Below, one piece after another: positions 1 to 11,862 of a DNA stretch of 64,000 bases. Under the pieces are notes generated by a model. It did no database searches. It was not told the DNA's origin and saw nothing but the letters and a program-made list of their open reading frames with translations. Both the position numbers and the translations under genes were made by a program. The stretch is from Lunularia cruciata (taxonomy: Eukaryota > Streptophyta > Marchantiopsida > Lunulariales > Lunulariaceae), in the NCBI GenBank assembly GCA_948567375.1, contig OX419760.1, forward strand, positions 36,580,001 to 36,644,000, given 5' to 3'. How positions within the stretch are numbered: the stretch's first letter is position 1; the number at the start of each line of letters is the position of its first letter.

Positions 1-556
1 AATTGTGTTTGTGAATGTTTGGAGAAATTCGAAGTGCAAGTCAGAGTGCTTGTTGGATGTTGGATTCCACAGCCTTGATCTTCATTCAGTGTGTTTGATC
101 CTGAGTGAAGTGCAATCGAAGCAATGCCTTGACAGATCTGAGAGGAATTGTAGTGTTGGTAGTATTCTGCGTTTATGAGTACAGTGTGAGGTTGATGTGA
201 AGCAATTTTGATCAAGGAAGTTGTGCCTTCAATGGAAGGGTGGAACACAATTCTGAGGCAAAGTCATTTTGCAGTGAAGTGCCGTTTTCGGGAGAGCCTG
301 AATCATCACAATCAAGATTGTTTGGAAAGATTTGATGGAATTGTGATTAAGGAGTGTGAATTTGTGACAAGATTGCGAGTCAGTGCTTGTTACTCTCTTC
401 TGGGTGTGGTTTCTACCTAAGAGATTAAAGACGCAACCAAGAAGAACTACATGTTACTGTTTGACTTTGTATTTGGACATTTCTAACTTGTATCTCTGCG
501 GGAACAAACTTTACTTACCCGATTACCGCAAAAGTGATATTTGCCGAGTTGTCACA
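1..556 (+). repeat. 3' part of a long LTR, family L (R/U5 end)
   Basis: This stretch matches the last part of the two long LTRs at 15,700-19,428 and 25,612-29,404 almost base for base, including the terminal ACTTTACTTACC...GTTGTCACA end. It starts inside the LTR because the window begins there. Right after the GTCACA end the sequence becomes integrase of a different chromovirus (family E), so this LTR is inserted in, or abuts, that element. The short reading frames here are not credible genes. Confidence 0.85.
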
Positions 557-1242
557 CAAGCACCGGATTTTCTCCTTTCTTTCTTAATTTTGGCCAAAAT
601 CCACTTGTTCCCAATTCTCTTCTTGCTCCCCCTCCATCTCAAGTTCCTCATACTTCCACATTCTTGACCACTATATCCCAATCTCTCCAACAAGCCAAGT
701 CTCACCTCCTTGTTGCTCAAAATCACCAAAAATAATATGCGGACCACCATCATCATGATCTCACCTTTGAAGTTGGTGATAAAGTCATGTTATCCTCTAG
801 TTACCTCCCTCTCCCACTTGATACCCAAGTTTGTAAACTTATCCCTAATTGGATAGGACCCTTTGATATCACCCAAATTGTCTCTCCTATTGCTTATCGA
901 CTTGCCTTACCTTGTCACATGCATATCCATCCTATCTTTCATGTTTCTAAGTTGAAACCCTTTGTTCCTTACCCCTCTTCCTTTTCCTCTCAAGTCCAGC
1001 CTCCCCCTCTTCCTATCCATATCAATGATCATGAAGAGTATGAAGTTGATCGTATCCTTGCACGTCGCCATATTCAACAAGGCCGTCGCTAACATACAAA
1101 GTACAAGGTCCTTTGGAAAGGGTATCCCCTTCATGATGCCGCATGGGAACCTCTTTCTCACCTCCAAAATGCACAGACGGCCATCTAGGACTTCGAAGCT
1201 TCACTGGCAACGAGGACGTCACCAACTAGCGGCGGGGGAATA
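557..1242 (+). pseudogene. Chromovirus (family E) integrase C-terminus and chromodomain, decayed
   Basis: One frame runs through the whole stretch. It opens with the integrase motif STGFSPFFLNFGQNP, continues with a basic region and the GDKVMLS...IGPFDI core of the integrase C-terminal domain, and ends in a chromodomain at about 1,033-1,180 (YEVDRIL, then YKVLWKGYP and AWEP). Chromodomains of Ty3/gypsy chromoviruses direct integration to particular chromatin. The frame is broken by three stops, each explained by one C-to-T change (CAA to TAA near 734 and 1,090, CAG to TAG near 1,187). The N-terminal part is missing because a family L LTR sits upstream. The frame ends at the family E LTR. Confidence 0.88.
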
Positions 1243-1387
1243 TGTAACAATATGGAGTTTAGCAATGAAGTTAGTCGGACTTACAAAGTAGCACATAAGA
1301 CAAATTAGCCTAGAATATTCCGGAAGTACCTAAGAAGCTTCTTGGGAAGCCTCTCGGCTAGCTTAGCTTGCACCTCAAGTAAGTAGC

Positions 1388-1400
1388 TTCTAGAAGCTTC
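1388..1400 (+). promoter_or_regulatory. Perfect three-unit heat-shock element in the E LTR
   Basis: The sequence TTCTAGAAGCTTC fits TTCnnGAAnnTTC exactly, the binding pattern of heat-shock transcription factors. Further GAAnnTTC palindromes flank it from 1,333 to 1,521. It lies about 145 bp upstream of the TATA box, the same spacing as in the other E LTR. Confidence 0.55.
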
Positions 1401-1542
1401 CAACTAGCTTAGCTTGCATGCCAAGTAGGCGGCTTCTAGAAGGAAGCTTCTTGAGAAGCTTCCTAGTTAACTTGGCTTGCACTCTAAGAAAGCGGCTTGA
1501 GGAAGCTTCTTGAGAAGCTTCTCAAAGCCCTTGTATGCTACC

Positions 1543-1550
1543 TATAAATA
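1543..1550 (+). promoter_or_regulatory. TATA box of the E LTR
   Basis: TATAAATA sits about 110 bp before the LTR end and is conserved in the inverted copy at 62,984-62,991. It probably sets the start of element transcription. Confidence 0.6.
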
Positions 1551-1654
1551 CCAAAGCAAAAGCTCATGCTAGGCATTTGGAGTTTTCTCTAATTCAAGTG
1601 TCCTAGTGTGAGCTTCCATTCTCCTATTTCTCTCCTTGGATTTGGTCTTTTACA

Positions 1655-1849
1655 GTTGGGTTCTTTGGGTTCACCGTGCGTTAGGTCTATGTTCTTTGGG
1701 TTTATATGACTATGGACTTATATGAATTTGGGTGTAGAGACTTTGGGTCTAAAGACTTCACCTCAAGATAATTGTGATTCAATCCAATGTAGTCAGACTT
1801 TGGACACAAGTGTCTTGACCCTATGTCTTTGGGTCAGAGATTTGAAGCG
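1655..1849. other. Unassigned AT-rich stretch between two LTR remnants
   Basis: It contains repeated TTTGGGT words (for example near 1,668, 1,695, 1,742 and 1,828) but no reading frame. It lies between the end of the E LTR and a diverged family L LTR fragment and could be part of either. Confidence 0.4.
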
Positions 1850-2506
1850 TTTAAAATAGTAAGGATAGAGATAGTTAGGATACCCATGACTTCAATTTTT
1901 AGTCCTGATTGAAGATAAGATAGAAATTGAAAGAGAAGTAGCGATAGTGAATAAACCCAAAGTGCGGGATCAGATCATATGTGACTTCAGATTTGTTATT
2001 TGAGACATTAGGAGAGAGAGTGGGTTGCAAGATAAAGATGTAGATAGATTACCCACGTCTTTAATTGCAGTTCATCATGAAGAGGTAGGAGAATTGGCAA
2101 AATATGTAATGATAATAGATAGACCTAAAGATAGAGTAGTACGTGACGTTACTTTGGGTTCAAAAGTTGAACTAGAAATAGACATCAAATCGGAGTAGTA
2201 ACAGATTTGAGATAAGAATCAATAAATATGAACCAATGGGTTATCATTTAGGATCTGGATATTGTTAAAAAGTAGTTTAGGTAGTTAGATAACTATCAAG
2301 TGCTCTGCCTATTATAAAGACAAGATTGCAATCTAATGCTTATTACTCTCTTTTGGGTGTAGTTTCTACTTGAGAGATTAAAGATGCAAAAGAAGAACTG
2401 CTTGTTACTATTCGACTTTGTATTTGACAATTCTGAGTTGTATCTCTACGGGAACAAACTTTACTTACCTGATTACCGCAAAAGTGATATTTGCCGGGTT
2501 GTCACA
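1850..2506 (+). repeat. Diverged, internally deleted family L LTR fragment
   Basis: It aligns with the end of the L LTR reading frame (the conserved ATCGGAGTAGTAACAGATTTGAGA near 2,190-2,215 in shorter form) and with the LTR 3' end (GTTGTCACA at 2,498-2,506). It skips several hundred bases that the full LTRs have in between. It is older than the L copy at 15.7-29.4 kb. Its end abuts integrase of element A. Confidence 0.7.
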
Positions 2507-3716
2507 ACAATGATGTGATGGAGTATGTTCAAAGCTGCCTACTCTATCACTAAAATAAAGCTTCTAATCAAGCTCTCATAGGACTTCTTCAACCCTTCTT
2601 ACTCCTACACGTTGGGAACATGCAAGTATGAATTTGGTTTGTGAATTGCCCAAGACCATGTCAAGGTTTGACTCTGTTATAGTCTTTGTTGAACAATTCA
2701 ACAAAATGATTCATGTACGTCCTACCACCAAGGACATGATTACTCCACAATTAGCTGAATTGTACTTAGATGTAGTCTTTTCTCAACATGATTGTCTCAA
2801 GTGCTCATCATTGATAGAGGTACTCAATTCACTAGTTTATTTTGCAAAACACTCTTTGGTTTCTTCAAAACTAAATTGGCCATGTCCATGGCTTACCATC
2901 CACAGGCCAATGTTCAAATAGAGCGGACTAATCATACTATTGAAGACATGCTTTGGGGTTTCACCCTAAAGGAGTAAGAAAGGTGGGATGCCTTACTCTT
3001 ACTAGTGGAATTTGCATACAACAATTCAATGAATGCATCTACATAGGCCACACCATTCTTTTTCATATATGGAGAGTATCCTTTCACACCTTTGAGCTTG
3101 ATGAAGATGCATCCGGTGGATACCAAGGTTGATGGGTCAACACATTTGTTTCCCAAATCCAACAAGGAGTGGAGAATGCCAAACACAAGTTGCAGATCAT
3201 CCAAAATTGACAAAAACAATATGCCAGTGCACATTGCTGATACATGGAGTTCAATGTTGGGGATCAAGTCTGGCTTTCAACAACCAACCTCATGTTAGTT
3301 GGCCTTGGTAAGCTCAACCCTCACTTTATTGGGCCTTTTTCCATCCTTTGTCAAATTGGCGTAATGGCCTATCACCTCAAGCTACTACCACATATGAAGA
3401 TCCATCCAATCCTCCATGTTTCCTTACTATGTAGATATGCACCGTGGCTGCACCATTTTTCTTCCATCCAAGAAATTTGACCTTGTCCAACACTCATTGA
3501 TGACACGGGGGAATATGAAGTCAAATGCATTATCCAGAAATGCATTCATGGTACTCACGATCTATATGTGGAATATCTTATACATTAGAAAAGTTACCCA
3601 CTATATGAGGCAACATGGGAGCAAGCAACCAACTTGACCAATGCACTTGTGTTAATGAAATCTTTTAATCAACAGATTTGCAATGAGGACATTGCATCTT
3701 AAAAGAGGAGAGGCTT
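2507..3716 (+). pseudogene. Chromovirus (family G1, copy A) integrase and chromodomain, decayed
   Basis: The stretch starts in the integrase zinc-finger region (NDVMEYVQSC) and continues through the catalytic core (pieces SMNLVCELPK and LIIDRGTQFTS), the C-terminal domain (MEFNVGDQVWLSTTN) and a chromodomain near 3,495-3,640 (GEYEVKCI, then EATWEQ). The frame is broken many times by stops and shifts. The first catalytic Asp of the core, present as SMDLV in copy G, is Asn here (GAT to AAT). A purine-rich tract (aaaagaggagaggct) at about 3,701-3,716 primes plus-strand synthesis just before the LTR. The 5' half of the element is missing. Confidence 0.85.
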
Positions 3717-4453
3717 GTAATACCAATATTAAGATATATTATCTTTATATGAAAATTGGCTTGGTTACATCTAGAAGGATGTTAGGTACAATGGGCTAGG
3801 TAGATCAGATAGAGGTGTCACCAAAAGAGTACTTCTACTAATAGAGCAAGAGCCAAAAACAACTTGGAAATGTAATATCAATAGCTACACATATTATCCA
3901 AAGGTGAAAATTTGCTTGGTAATATCTAGAAGGATGTCATAGATAATGGACTAAGTAGATCAGATAGGAGTATCACCAAAAGAGTATTACTAATAGTGCA
4001 AGAGCCAAAAATAGTTTGAAAACTTTAGAGCCAATTTTGCAAGCCTAAAGAGATAAACTAGGCCTTGAAAATATACAAATTCCTCCTAAGAGAAGAAAAT
4101 CTTGGCCTTTTTTCCCACCTATTTGTCCCATTGAGAGCTTTCCAATGGTATGCAATTTTAAGATTCTTACAAGAAGATTCTCCAAAAATTCCCTTTAGTC
4201 AAAGCTTGTTTGACTAAATAGATAGGACCAAAACCAACATGTCACCCATGCATGCAACTAATCTAAAGGTAGAGCTCATTTCCATTTCACCAATCCATGT
4301 ATCTGATCCAAGGGTGGAGCTTCCTTTGAGGGGATCCTCTTTATTATGAAATAAAGACAAGGTGCTCATTTGGGGGATTAGAGTATTGGGTGTGAAACTT
4401 TGTGTTTCTTCACTTGTGTTTCTCTTAAGATCTCATATCCTTGGAAGATTATA
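3717..4453 (+). repeat. 3' LTR of G1 copy A
   Basis: It begins TGTAATACC and ends GATTATA, which is GATTACA with one C-to-T change. The family termini are TGTAAT...ATTACA. The first ~155 bp recur as a second, diverged copy starting near 3,871, a duplication seen in most G1 LTRs of this window. Sister LTRs lie at 6,345, 6,941, 14,494, 31,292, 32,448, 58,424 and 59,727. Confidence 0.85.
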
Positions 4454-6344
4454 GGTGCACTGACTTAAGAGTATTTGTACTTTGGTGTGCTCTTGTTAGT
4501 GAGGCTTGAGTGATGACCAATCAGACTTCTTGTGTTTCTCTTTGGTGAGGCAAGAAGTGATAACCTACAAATCGTGAGAGTAAGTGTTGTGATGGCATGT
4601 TACAAGTTGCCCTTTCCCCTAGTGTAATTATCACAGTTAGAGTTATATTAGTGGGTGGTATTCAATTGGTGTTGGCACTTGGTGGTGGTAGTTGTGGTGG
4701 TTATGGTTATGGTTTGAGTTACTTTGTCACAATGGAGTTCTTTGGGGATTCTCAAGGAGATAATATTATAGTATGCAATAGGTTTACCCAAAGTGGCACT
4801 TGATATCAACCTATATCTTAGGTCCCAATGAGGGAGGAGATTGACTTTGAGTTGGAGTTTGATATATGAGCTTGAAAGTGCACTTGGTGTGTCCGCGGCT
4901 TTTTTGTAAGACATGGACAAGATTTATGGAGCCTCCAAAGGCCCAAAGTGTTACTATGGTATAGTGGGTACCATTGAGTTGGATGATTTCATCTAGGAGT
5001 TTGATAGTTGGTGTGATCTATAGCAAATATGGAACCAACTTTGTTCATACCCTCCATGGTATGGAAAGGGTTGTTCTAGCACTTGTGGGTCTGTTGATGA
5101 ATGACTATGATGAGTTCAAGAGAGCTTGCTTGGAGGAGATCAAGCTATGGAGAGATTATTGGTCTCCAAACTACATCTCCATCACTTCAGGCTGAATTGC
5201 TTGGGACAGATTGGTAGTACCCACAAGTTCTAGCTCTAGTAGCATTGGTGGATCTAGTGGAGGTGCACTAGTTGGAGATGGTGCTATTAGGAGTAGAGGT
5301 ACTACTATAGGAGGTGGTGTAATACCAAGGCTTAACCCTATGGTGGAGTTCTTCTAGTGCTTGAGGTAGAACTACCAGGGTCAGTAGATTGACAAGTTGA
5401 GAGGCTTGCATGAGTTATAGTAGAAGGTAAGAGATAGCTTATGCAAGGCATACACTTGCATGAGATGGGTGATTAGTTTCACCTAGGGAGCTACTTAGGC
5501 CCAAGCAATCCAATTTTAGTATGGGATCCTAAACAAGGAGTTGCAATGTAGAGTACGTGATGCTATGTTGTTGTAGGGTACTTCACCAATTTTGGTATTA
5601 GTCTTTATTTTGGTTGAGCATATTGAGCTCAACATGGTGGAGAGGAGAGTGGTGACACCTAGATTTGGTAAGGAGACCTTATCTTCATCTATTACTTCTT
5701 TTAGAGTGCAATAGAGTGCACCATGCCATGTTGGCTTCCAAGGGTAATGTGGACAACCCAGATCCTATAGAGTAGATGGAATGCCTAGTGTAGCTAGACC
5801 CTTACCTTCAATTTCAAGTCAATAATAACCAATGAGTGGTGGTGTTGCTTGTTGGACTTGTTGTAGACCTCACCACAAGAGAGAGTGCACTCAAAACAAC
5901 GGACATGGTACCATTGGTACATCATAGCCAACATAGAGATAGTGTGGCCATTGCCACAAATTTGGTCACACTAGTGATTGATGCTTTGACCTTCACCCAA
6001 AGTTTTGGAGTGATAGGGCTACTATGGCAAGTGGTATAGGAGCTTTAGGTCATGAAGGACAAGGTGGTGGTAGAGGATCTACACCTGGCAGGAGTGCAAT
6101 ACCTACCTTTGCTTTTGATATAACCATGGCTACTCGGATCAATAGCTGGAGCAAAGATTAGCTAGCATGGCCATAGCTTAGAGGAGATCAAATTTAGGTG
6201 CTAAAGCTTCCACCTCTTATGATGGTGATAGAGACGTCTTGGACTTCATGTGTGGAGCAACACATATAGATGTATTTGCCACAATGACTAGGAGTGTAGT
6301 TCATGCTCCAGAGCCTAAAGGAGCATCAATTGAGTTGGACCTAC
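4454..6344 (+). pseudogene. Gag region of the old Ty3/gypsy backbone element C
   Basis: Frames here are badly broken, but the gag character shows in two closely spaced zinc-knuckle-like motifs. One lies near 5,849-5,893 (CWTC followed by a His and Cys) and one near 5,943-5,990 (CGHCHKFGHTSD then CFD, with one stop). Upstream, about 4,900-5,200 reads as a capsid-like segment in several frames. Gly codons are abundant near 4,680 and 5,230-5,320. The region is cut by a solo LTR at 6,345 and resumes at 15,261. Confidence 0.6.
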
Positions 6345-6918
6345 TATAATCTTTTAAGGAGAGGAGATCTTAAGACAAACACAAAGCTCTACACTCATTC
6401 TTTGATGCCCCAAAGGAGCACCTTGATTGTATTATCTAGCAAAGGGAACTCCCTCAAAGGAAGCTCTACCCTTGGATCAAAAACAAGGATTGGTGACATT
6501 TCAACAAGCTGTATCCTTAGATTAGTTGCATGCATGAATGACATGTCGGTTATGATCCTATCTGGGTGGTCAAATCATTCTTTGACCAAAGGGAATATAT
6601 ATAGAATCTTCTTTTAGGAATCTCCAAATTGCATGGATGAGGTACCATTGGAAAGCTCTTCATGAGATAAACTTGGGAGAAGGGAAGGCTAGCCTTCTCT
6701 TTAATGGAGAGGAGGAATTTGCACACTTTTTAGACCAAATTCATGCATTAGGCCTTTGAAATTGGCTCTAAAGTTTCTTTACTATTTTTAGCTCTTGTCA
6801 TATTAGTAAAATTCCTATTTTGGTGACACCTCTATCTGATCTACATACATAACATCATTCCAGATGCTACCAAGCCAATTTTCACCTTTAGATGACATGT
6901 CTAGTTATTGGTATTACA
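6345..6918 (-). repeat. Solo G1 LTR with target-site duplication
   Basis: On the minus strand it runs TGTAATACC...TATA, 574 bp, without the 155-bp internal duplication. It is flanked by CCTAC (6,340-6,344) and CCCAC (6,919-6,923), a 5-bp target duplication differing by one C-to-T change. No internal domain accompanies it, so it is a product of LTR-LTR recombination. Confidence 0.82.
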
Positions 6919-6940
6919 CCCACAGAGAGGAGAGGTTGGT

Positions 6941-7744
6941 AGATAATCTTCCAAGAATAGGAGACCTTAAGAGAAACACAAGAGAAAAAACACAAGCTCA
7001 ACTTTCAATCCTTTGATGCCTCAAAGGAGCACCTTCTCTTTAATATATAGCAAAGAGAATCCCCTCAAAGGAAACTCCACCCTTGGATCAAACACATAGA
7101 TCGGTGATATATCAATGAGCTCCACCCTTAGCTTAATTATATGGATGGTGACATGTTGGTCCTTGTCTTGTGTGGTTGGTCAAACAGGTTTGACCAAAGG
7201 AAATCTTTCTTCTTATAGAAATCTCAAAATCACATGGATGAGGTACCATTGGAAAGCTCTTGATAAGGCAAAATTGTTTTGGAGGGGGGAGGAGGAGGAG
7301 AAGGGAAGGCCAACCTCTTCTTTATTTGGAAGGGGAGGGACATTTGTACAATTTCAAGGCCTAATTCATCCATTTAGGCCTCCAAAATTGGCTTTGAAGT
7401 TTTCAAGCTATTCTTGGCTCCTACCCTATTAGTAGAATTACTCTCTTGGTGGTACTTCTATCTAATATACTTAGTCCATTATCTATAACATCCTTCCAAA
7501 TGTTACCACGTTTTACCTCTAGATCATATGTCATTCAATATATATTTCAATTTTCACATCTAGATCATATGTCTAGCTATTGGTATTACATTTTCAAGCT
7601 ATTTTTGACTCTGCTCTATTAACAAAAGTGCACTTTTTGTGACACCTCTATCTAATCTACCTAGCCCATCATACACAACATCCTTCTAGATGTTACCAAG
7701 TTAGTTTTCACCTCTAGATAAAATATCTAGCTATTGGTATTACA
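6941..7744 (-). repeat. 3' LTR of element B
   Basis: The minus strand begins TGTAATACCAATAGCTAG at 7,744, directly after the polypurine tract. A second TGTAATACCAATAGCTAG start lies at about 7,591, showing the internal ~155-bp duplication. The low-coordinate end reads ATTATC, a damaged ATTACA. Confidence 0.8.
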
Positions 7745-8335
7745 AACCTCCTCCCTTTCAAGACACAACGTCCTCATTGCAAAGCTACTGCTCAAAAGAT
7801 TTCACCAACACTGGTGCATTGGTCAAATTGCCTTTTGGCTCCCATGTTATCTCATATAGTGGGTTCCCTTTCCAATGTACAAAATATTTCACACTTAGAT
7901 GGCAAGTACCACAGATGCATTTTTGGAGAATGCATTTGACTTCATATTCCTCTTTGTCATCAATGAGTGTTAGACAAGGTCAAATTTCTTGTATGGAAGA
8001 AAAGTGTTATGGTCGTGGTGCATGTCTACATAGGAATGAAACATAGAATATTGGATGGATTTTCATGTGTGGCGGTAGCTCCAAGTGATAGGCCACTGCT
8101 CCAATTTGATGAAGGATGGAAAAAGGCCCAACAAAATGAGGTTTGAGCTTGGGGTTAGTTGTTGGGAGCCAGACTTGATCCCCAACATTGAACTCCAAGT
8201 GCCAACAATGTACATCTACATATTGTTTTTGTTGATTTTGGGCAATTTGCAACTTTTTTTGCCATTCTTCACTCCTTGTTGGATTTTGGAAACAAAAGTG
8301 TTGACAACGTCCACCTTGGTATCCACCTTTATTTT
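7745..8335 (-). pseudogene. Element B integrase C-terminal domain and chromodomain
   Basis: The frame at 8,252-8,007 reads LEFNVGDQVWLPTTNPK and IGAVAYHLELPPHMKIHP, the integrase C-terminal domain, matching copies A and G. Downstream (7,990-7,800) a chromodomain-like region has several stops. Compared with copy G (60.5-61.8 kb) about 560 bp are missing at the boundary near 8,329-8,340. The missing part is the DDE catalytic core. Confidence 0.75.
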
Positions 8336-8339
8336 TTTG

Positions 8340-9664
8340 ACATAGTAGGCAACTTCAAACATACTCCATCACATTGTTGCTCATCTTGGGCCAATAGTAA
8401 TGGCATTTGGCTGCATCCAAAGTCTTGTCCATGCCAATGTGACCTACAATGGGGGAATTGTGACATTTTGCTAGGATGGTGGTTCTATTGTTTTGGTCAT
8501 CTAGGATCTATAACCTATTATCAAAAAAAGTGAGTCCTTAGATATTGGTGATGCCATTTGAAGATCAAGATCCTACAACCTATGGATCATTTTTCATAGT
8601 AATAAGAATTCTTGGCCAAAATTCAAGGTTCATCTTAACCTCCACCACCAAAAGGCATTCGGGTAAATGCATTTGCTAGTTGCTTCTTGCTTTCCACATA
8701 TGTGATCATCATGTTGACCTTTTGTCTCCACTCTACCCACCAAATCTGTTGGCAAGATAGATCTTTTTGTGTCTTGAGGTATACTAATGGTTTGTGGTCT
8801 ATCTCTATTACAAATGCCTTCTTGCAAAGATAGTGCTTCCAATTCTTGGTTTTTAGGACAATGACCATCTCTTCTTGGTTGGTGGTGTGATAATTGCATT
8901 CTACTGATAATAGCTTTTGGGAGAAATATGCAATTGGGTTCCATCCATCATGCCACTCTTGTTGTAGGACTACTCATATTGCTATGTGTGATGTATCCAT
9001 AACCAATTTGATTGGCCATTTTGAGTCATATCATTTCAAGATTGGTACATGTAATAATGCAGCTTTCAATTCTTGAAAGGCCAATTCTTGCACGGTTCAC
9101 CACATTCATTTCCTCCCCTTCAAGTAGTGCTATTAAGGGGTGTTCAAACTTAGAGAAGTCCTTGACAAATTGATGATAGAACCACATCACTCTTAAGAAA
9201 CTCTTGAGTTGAGTTTGGTCCTCTAGAGTGCTCCATCTCCATGATCTTTATTTCATTTGTTAACATCTGTTAATACTTGGATACCTTCTACACTTGCTCT
9301 AAGCCCCAAATAATCTAATTCAGACTTGCCAAACTTGCACTTTGAGATTTTGGCATACAATTGATCCTATCATAGAATCTTGAGGACTTCTTGCAAATGT
9401 TGCTTGTGTTCCATCATTATCATACTATAGATAAGGATATCATCTAGGAAAATGATAACGGATTTATCTAAATATGGACAAAATATGTCATTCATCAAAA
9501 TTATGAAAGTGACCAGTGCATTGGTGAGGCTAAACGGCATCACCAAGTACTCAAAGTGGCCATACCTTGTTTGAAAGGCAGTTTTGTAGACATCTTGCTT
9601 TGCAATCTAGATTTGATTGTAACCACTCGATAGGTCAAGTTTGGTGAAGTTTCTTGCCCCGTTG
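8340..9664 (-). pseudogene. Element B RNase H and C-terminal half of RT
   Basis: RNase H is at 8,950-8,635 (KKAFVIEIDHKPLVYLKTQ, the usual ITDHKPL position). RT is at 9,664-9,000 with [22 protein letters not shown] and the catalytic loop FLDDIL near 9,441. Numerous stops break the frame. The RT is cut at its LNGA motif, where the 2.2-kb insertion sits. Confidence 0.82.
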
Positions 9665-11862
9665 TCATGTTGTAGTTTATACAACCCATAAAAAATTAAA
9701 CTATCATGGTTATCTATACATTAGTGGAGTAGGCTGTGTGATAGAGTTGACGGATTAGATGTTGCTATGTGAGCAATTTATGGACATGAATGCAATTGGC
9801 CACATGGGTTACAATCATATCATGTTCAAGGGCTCTAATGTATATAGGTGAGGGAGAGTGGAGAGATAGGGGTGTGTTAGTCAAGGAGTCTTGAGAGGGA
9901 GGAGGACGTTGGGAGTGAGAGTTGTTGTAGTGCACGAGTGGTAGAACATTAGAGGAAGCATTTGAGCATGAGATGTCCCATGCTCCCGCTCTGCCACTCC
10001 CAAATCCTTTTCTCCTCAGGCTTCAGATTTTGCAATGTGATGGCTTACGGGACTGGTTGGTGGTATGTTTCGGGGCGGTATTCATGGAGTCGGTGATAGA
10101 TCCTATTGTCCTTTTGGTGCTTACTTATGAATATGTCTAGGACTTGACAATATATGTGCTTCTATAGTTGGGGAATGCCTAAATTTTTGCTCATAAGCTT
10201 CAAGGTGGAGTTGTGGGACACATTTGTCAAAAAGTAAAAAGACTAAAGGACAAATGTGCATGAGAATGGGTCCCAAGAGAGGAGTCTAGAGTTTTTTGAT
10301 GATTGGAGGAGTTCAGGAGACCATTTGCAAAATGAAGACCATGGTTGGAAAGAAGAGCTGACAGGCTACAATCTGAAGATAAAAATCACAGGATTTGAGG
10401 TGACTCTAGCAGGGATATTATTGATTGAATCAGGGGGGTAGAATTCATACCCTAGAGCACAAAGTACAAAATTGAGAGAGCTTCTTGAGACATTTTCACT
10501 ATCTATTAGTGGGATTGGAAAGTAAAAAAAGTGCTTACAATACTAAGTGCAAGAAATTTTAGTTTTTGATCAATCTCAAATCAGGTTCAATTGATTTAAG
10601 TTAAAGCTTTTGGGATGTAAGGTGTTGGAGAAGAGCTAATGATCAAGTTTGGAGTTTAGTCACCCCCAAGTTGTGATTCAAATTATCTTATGAAAATTTC
10701 TAGTGTTTGTTGGTGGGTAGAGTTTGCACCTCTATGTGAAGGTTTCATGTGAATTCTTGAAATAGAGAAATCAAGGTTTTGGATCAAGAAACCCTGGATC
10801 TGTAGAGCTCACAAGTTAGCCCAGCTCAAGAATTGATCCACATCTAGGGATTGGGGTTGTATTGGGCCATAAAACTTTGCAAAGTGTTAAAAAAAAGCAC
10901 AAACAACTATTGTGGGAAATTCAGTTGGCTTTGGACTCATAGAGAGTGACATCTGATGCAATAAGTTTTACTAAAAAGACTATCGTAAGCTCGGAGGAGC
11001 ACTTCTTTCTTCAATCATAATTGAATGTCAATTCTCTCACTTTTATGACTATGATTGAGAGTTCAGATTTCCAGAGTGTTTTGTGAGGATTAACTGTACA
11101 TCTGATTTAGAAATCAAGGGAAAGTTGGCAAGAACCAAGGACAAAACACTAAAATAGGGATTCCAAAATTAGGGTGAAAGTTGTGAAATATTTTGCCAAC
11201 TTTGAGAGCTTGTCAAGGGAGTTTTAGTGATCTGATTAAGGCTTATTCTATGTTATTGGAAAAATCATCTCACATGATTTCCATTGAATTCTAGAACACT
11301 CAAATACAAGCTACTCAGAAAAATTTATGGTTACATGAGGTGTGCAGAGTTTTCCCCGTCAAGAATACATATGAATTTTCCACTTGGAATAGAAAATTGT
11401 TGAGATTTGAAGTTCAAATTGGAGGAGGCTTGGAATACAAGTTGAAATGAGCTTAATGACAGAGCAAGAATTCACTCAAGCTCTTTTTCAACAAAAAGCA
11501 CAGAGAGTTGTTCCTGTATTCTTGTGATTGGATCCTCTCTATGCTTGTATGCCTGTTTGTATGCCCAATGGGTTTTGATTGGTGTGTGGGCGTTGTGCTT
11601 AGGTTATTTCCTTCTAGGAGTGTTGTGTATTTCTCCTTGGTGATGACCAGCAGACTAGGAGTGTGTGTTTTGATGACAGGTTAGGTTGCTTGTCACTACT
11701 TTCCAATAGCAAAAATACTAGTTACAAGAAAGGAGGGTTTTGGCAGTTAGGTAACATGTGTGTTCAAACGAGTAGTTATAGGTTTATGTACAACCTCTAA
11801 TTTGTAGTCTCCACAGCTAGGCAAATTGTGTGTTCCCAAAGAGAGAAAAGAATAGTGCAACA
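9665..11862. mobile_element. 2,198-bp non-coding insertion in element B RT, with 6-bp target duplication
   Basis: RT coding sequence breaks off exactly at CCGTTG (9,659-9,664) and resumes with the same CCGTTG (11,863-11,868). Joining the flanks restores the expected RT motif without gain or loss. The insertion starts TCATGTTGTAG and ends AGTGCAACA, so TGTTG/CAACA lie at or near its ends. It has no reading frame over about 60 codons worth calling, apart from an unremarkable one at 10,256-10,441. It could be a solo LTR of another family or a non-autonomous element. I do not recognise it. Confidence 0.75.

Larger units (their letters stand above)
1243..1654 (+). repeat. 3' LTR of family E (TGTAACAATAT...CTTTTACA)
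   Basis: It begins TGTAACAATAT right after a purine-rich tract (ggcgggggaata) that follows the chromodomain frame, and ends CTTTTACA. The same LTR occurs in reverse orientation at 62,881-63,375. The U3 part holds tandem units built on the palindrome GAAGCTTC and on TTAGCTTGCA. A TATA box lies at 1,543-1,550. Confidence 0.85.
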
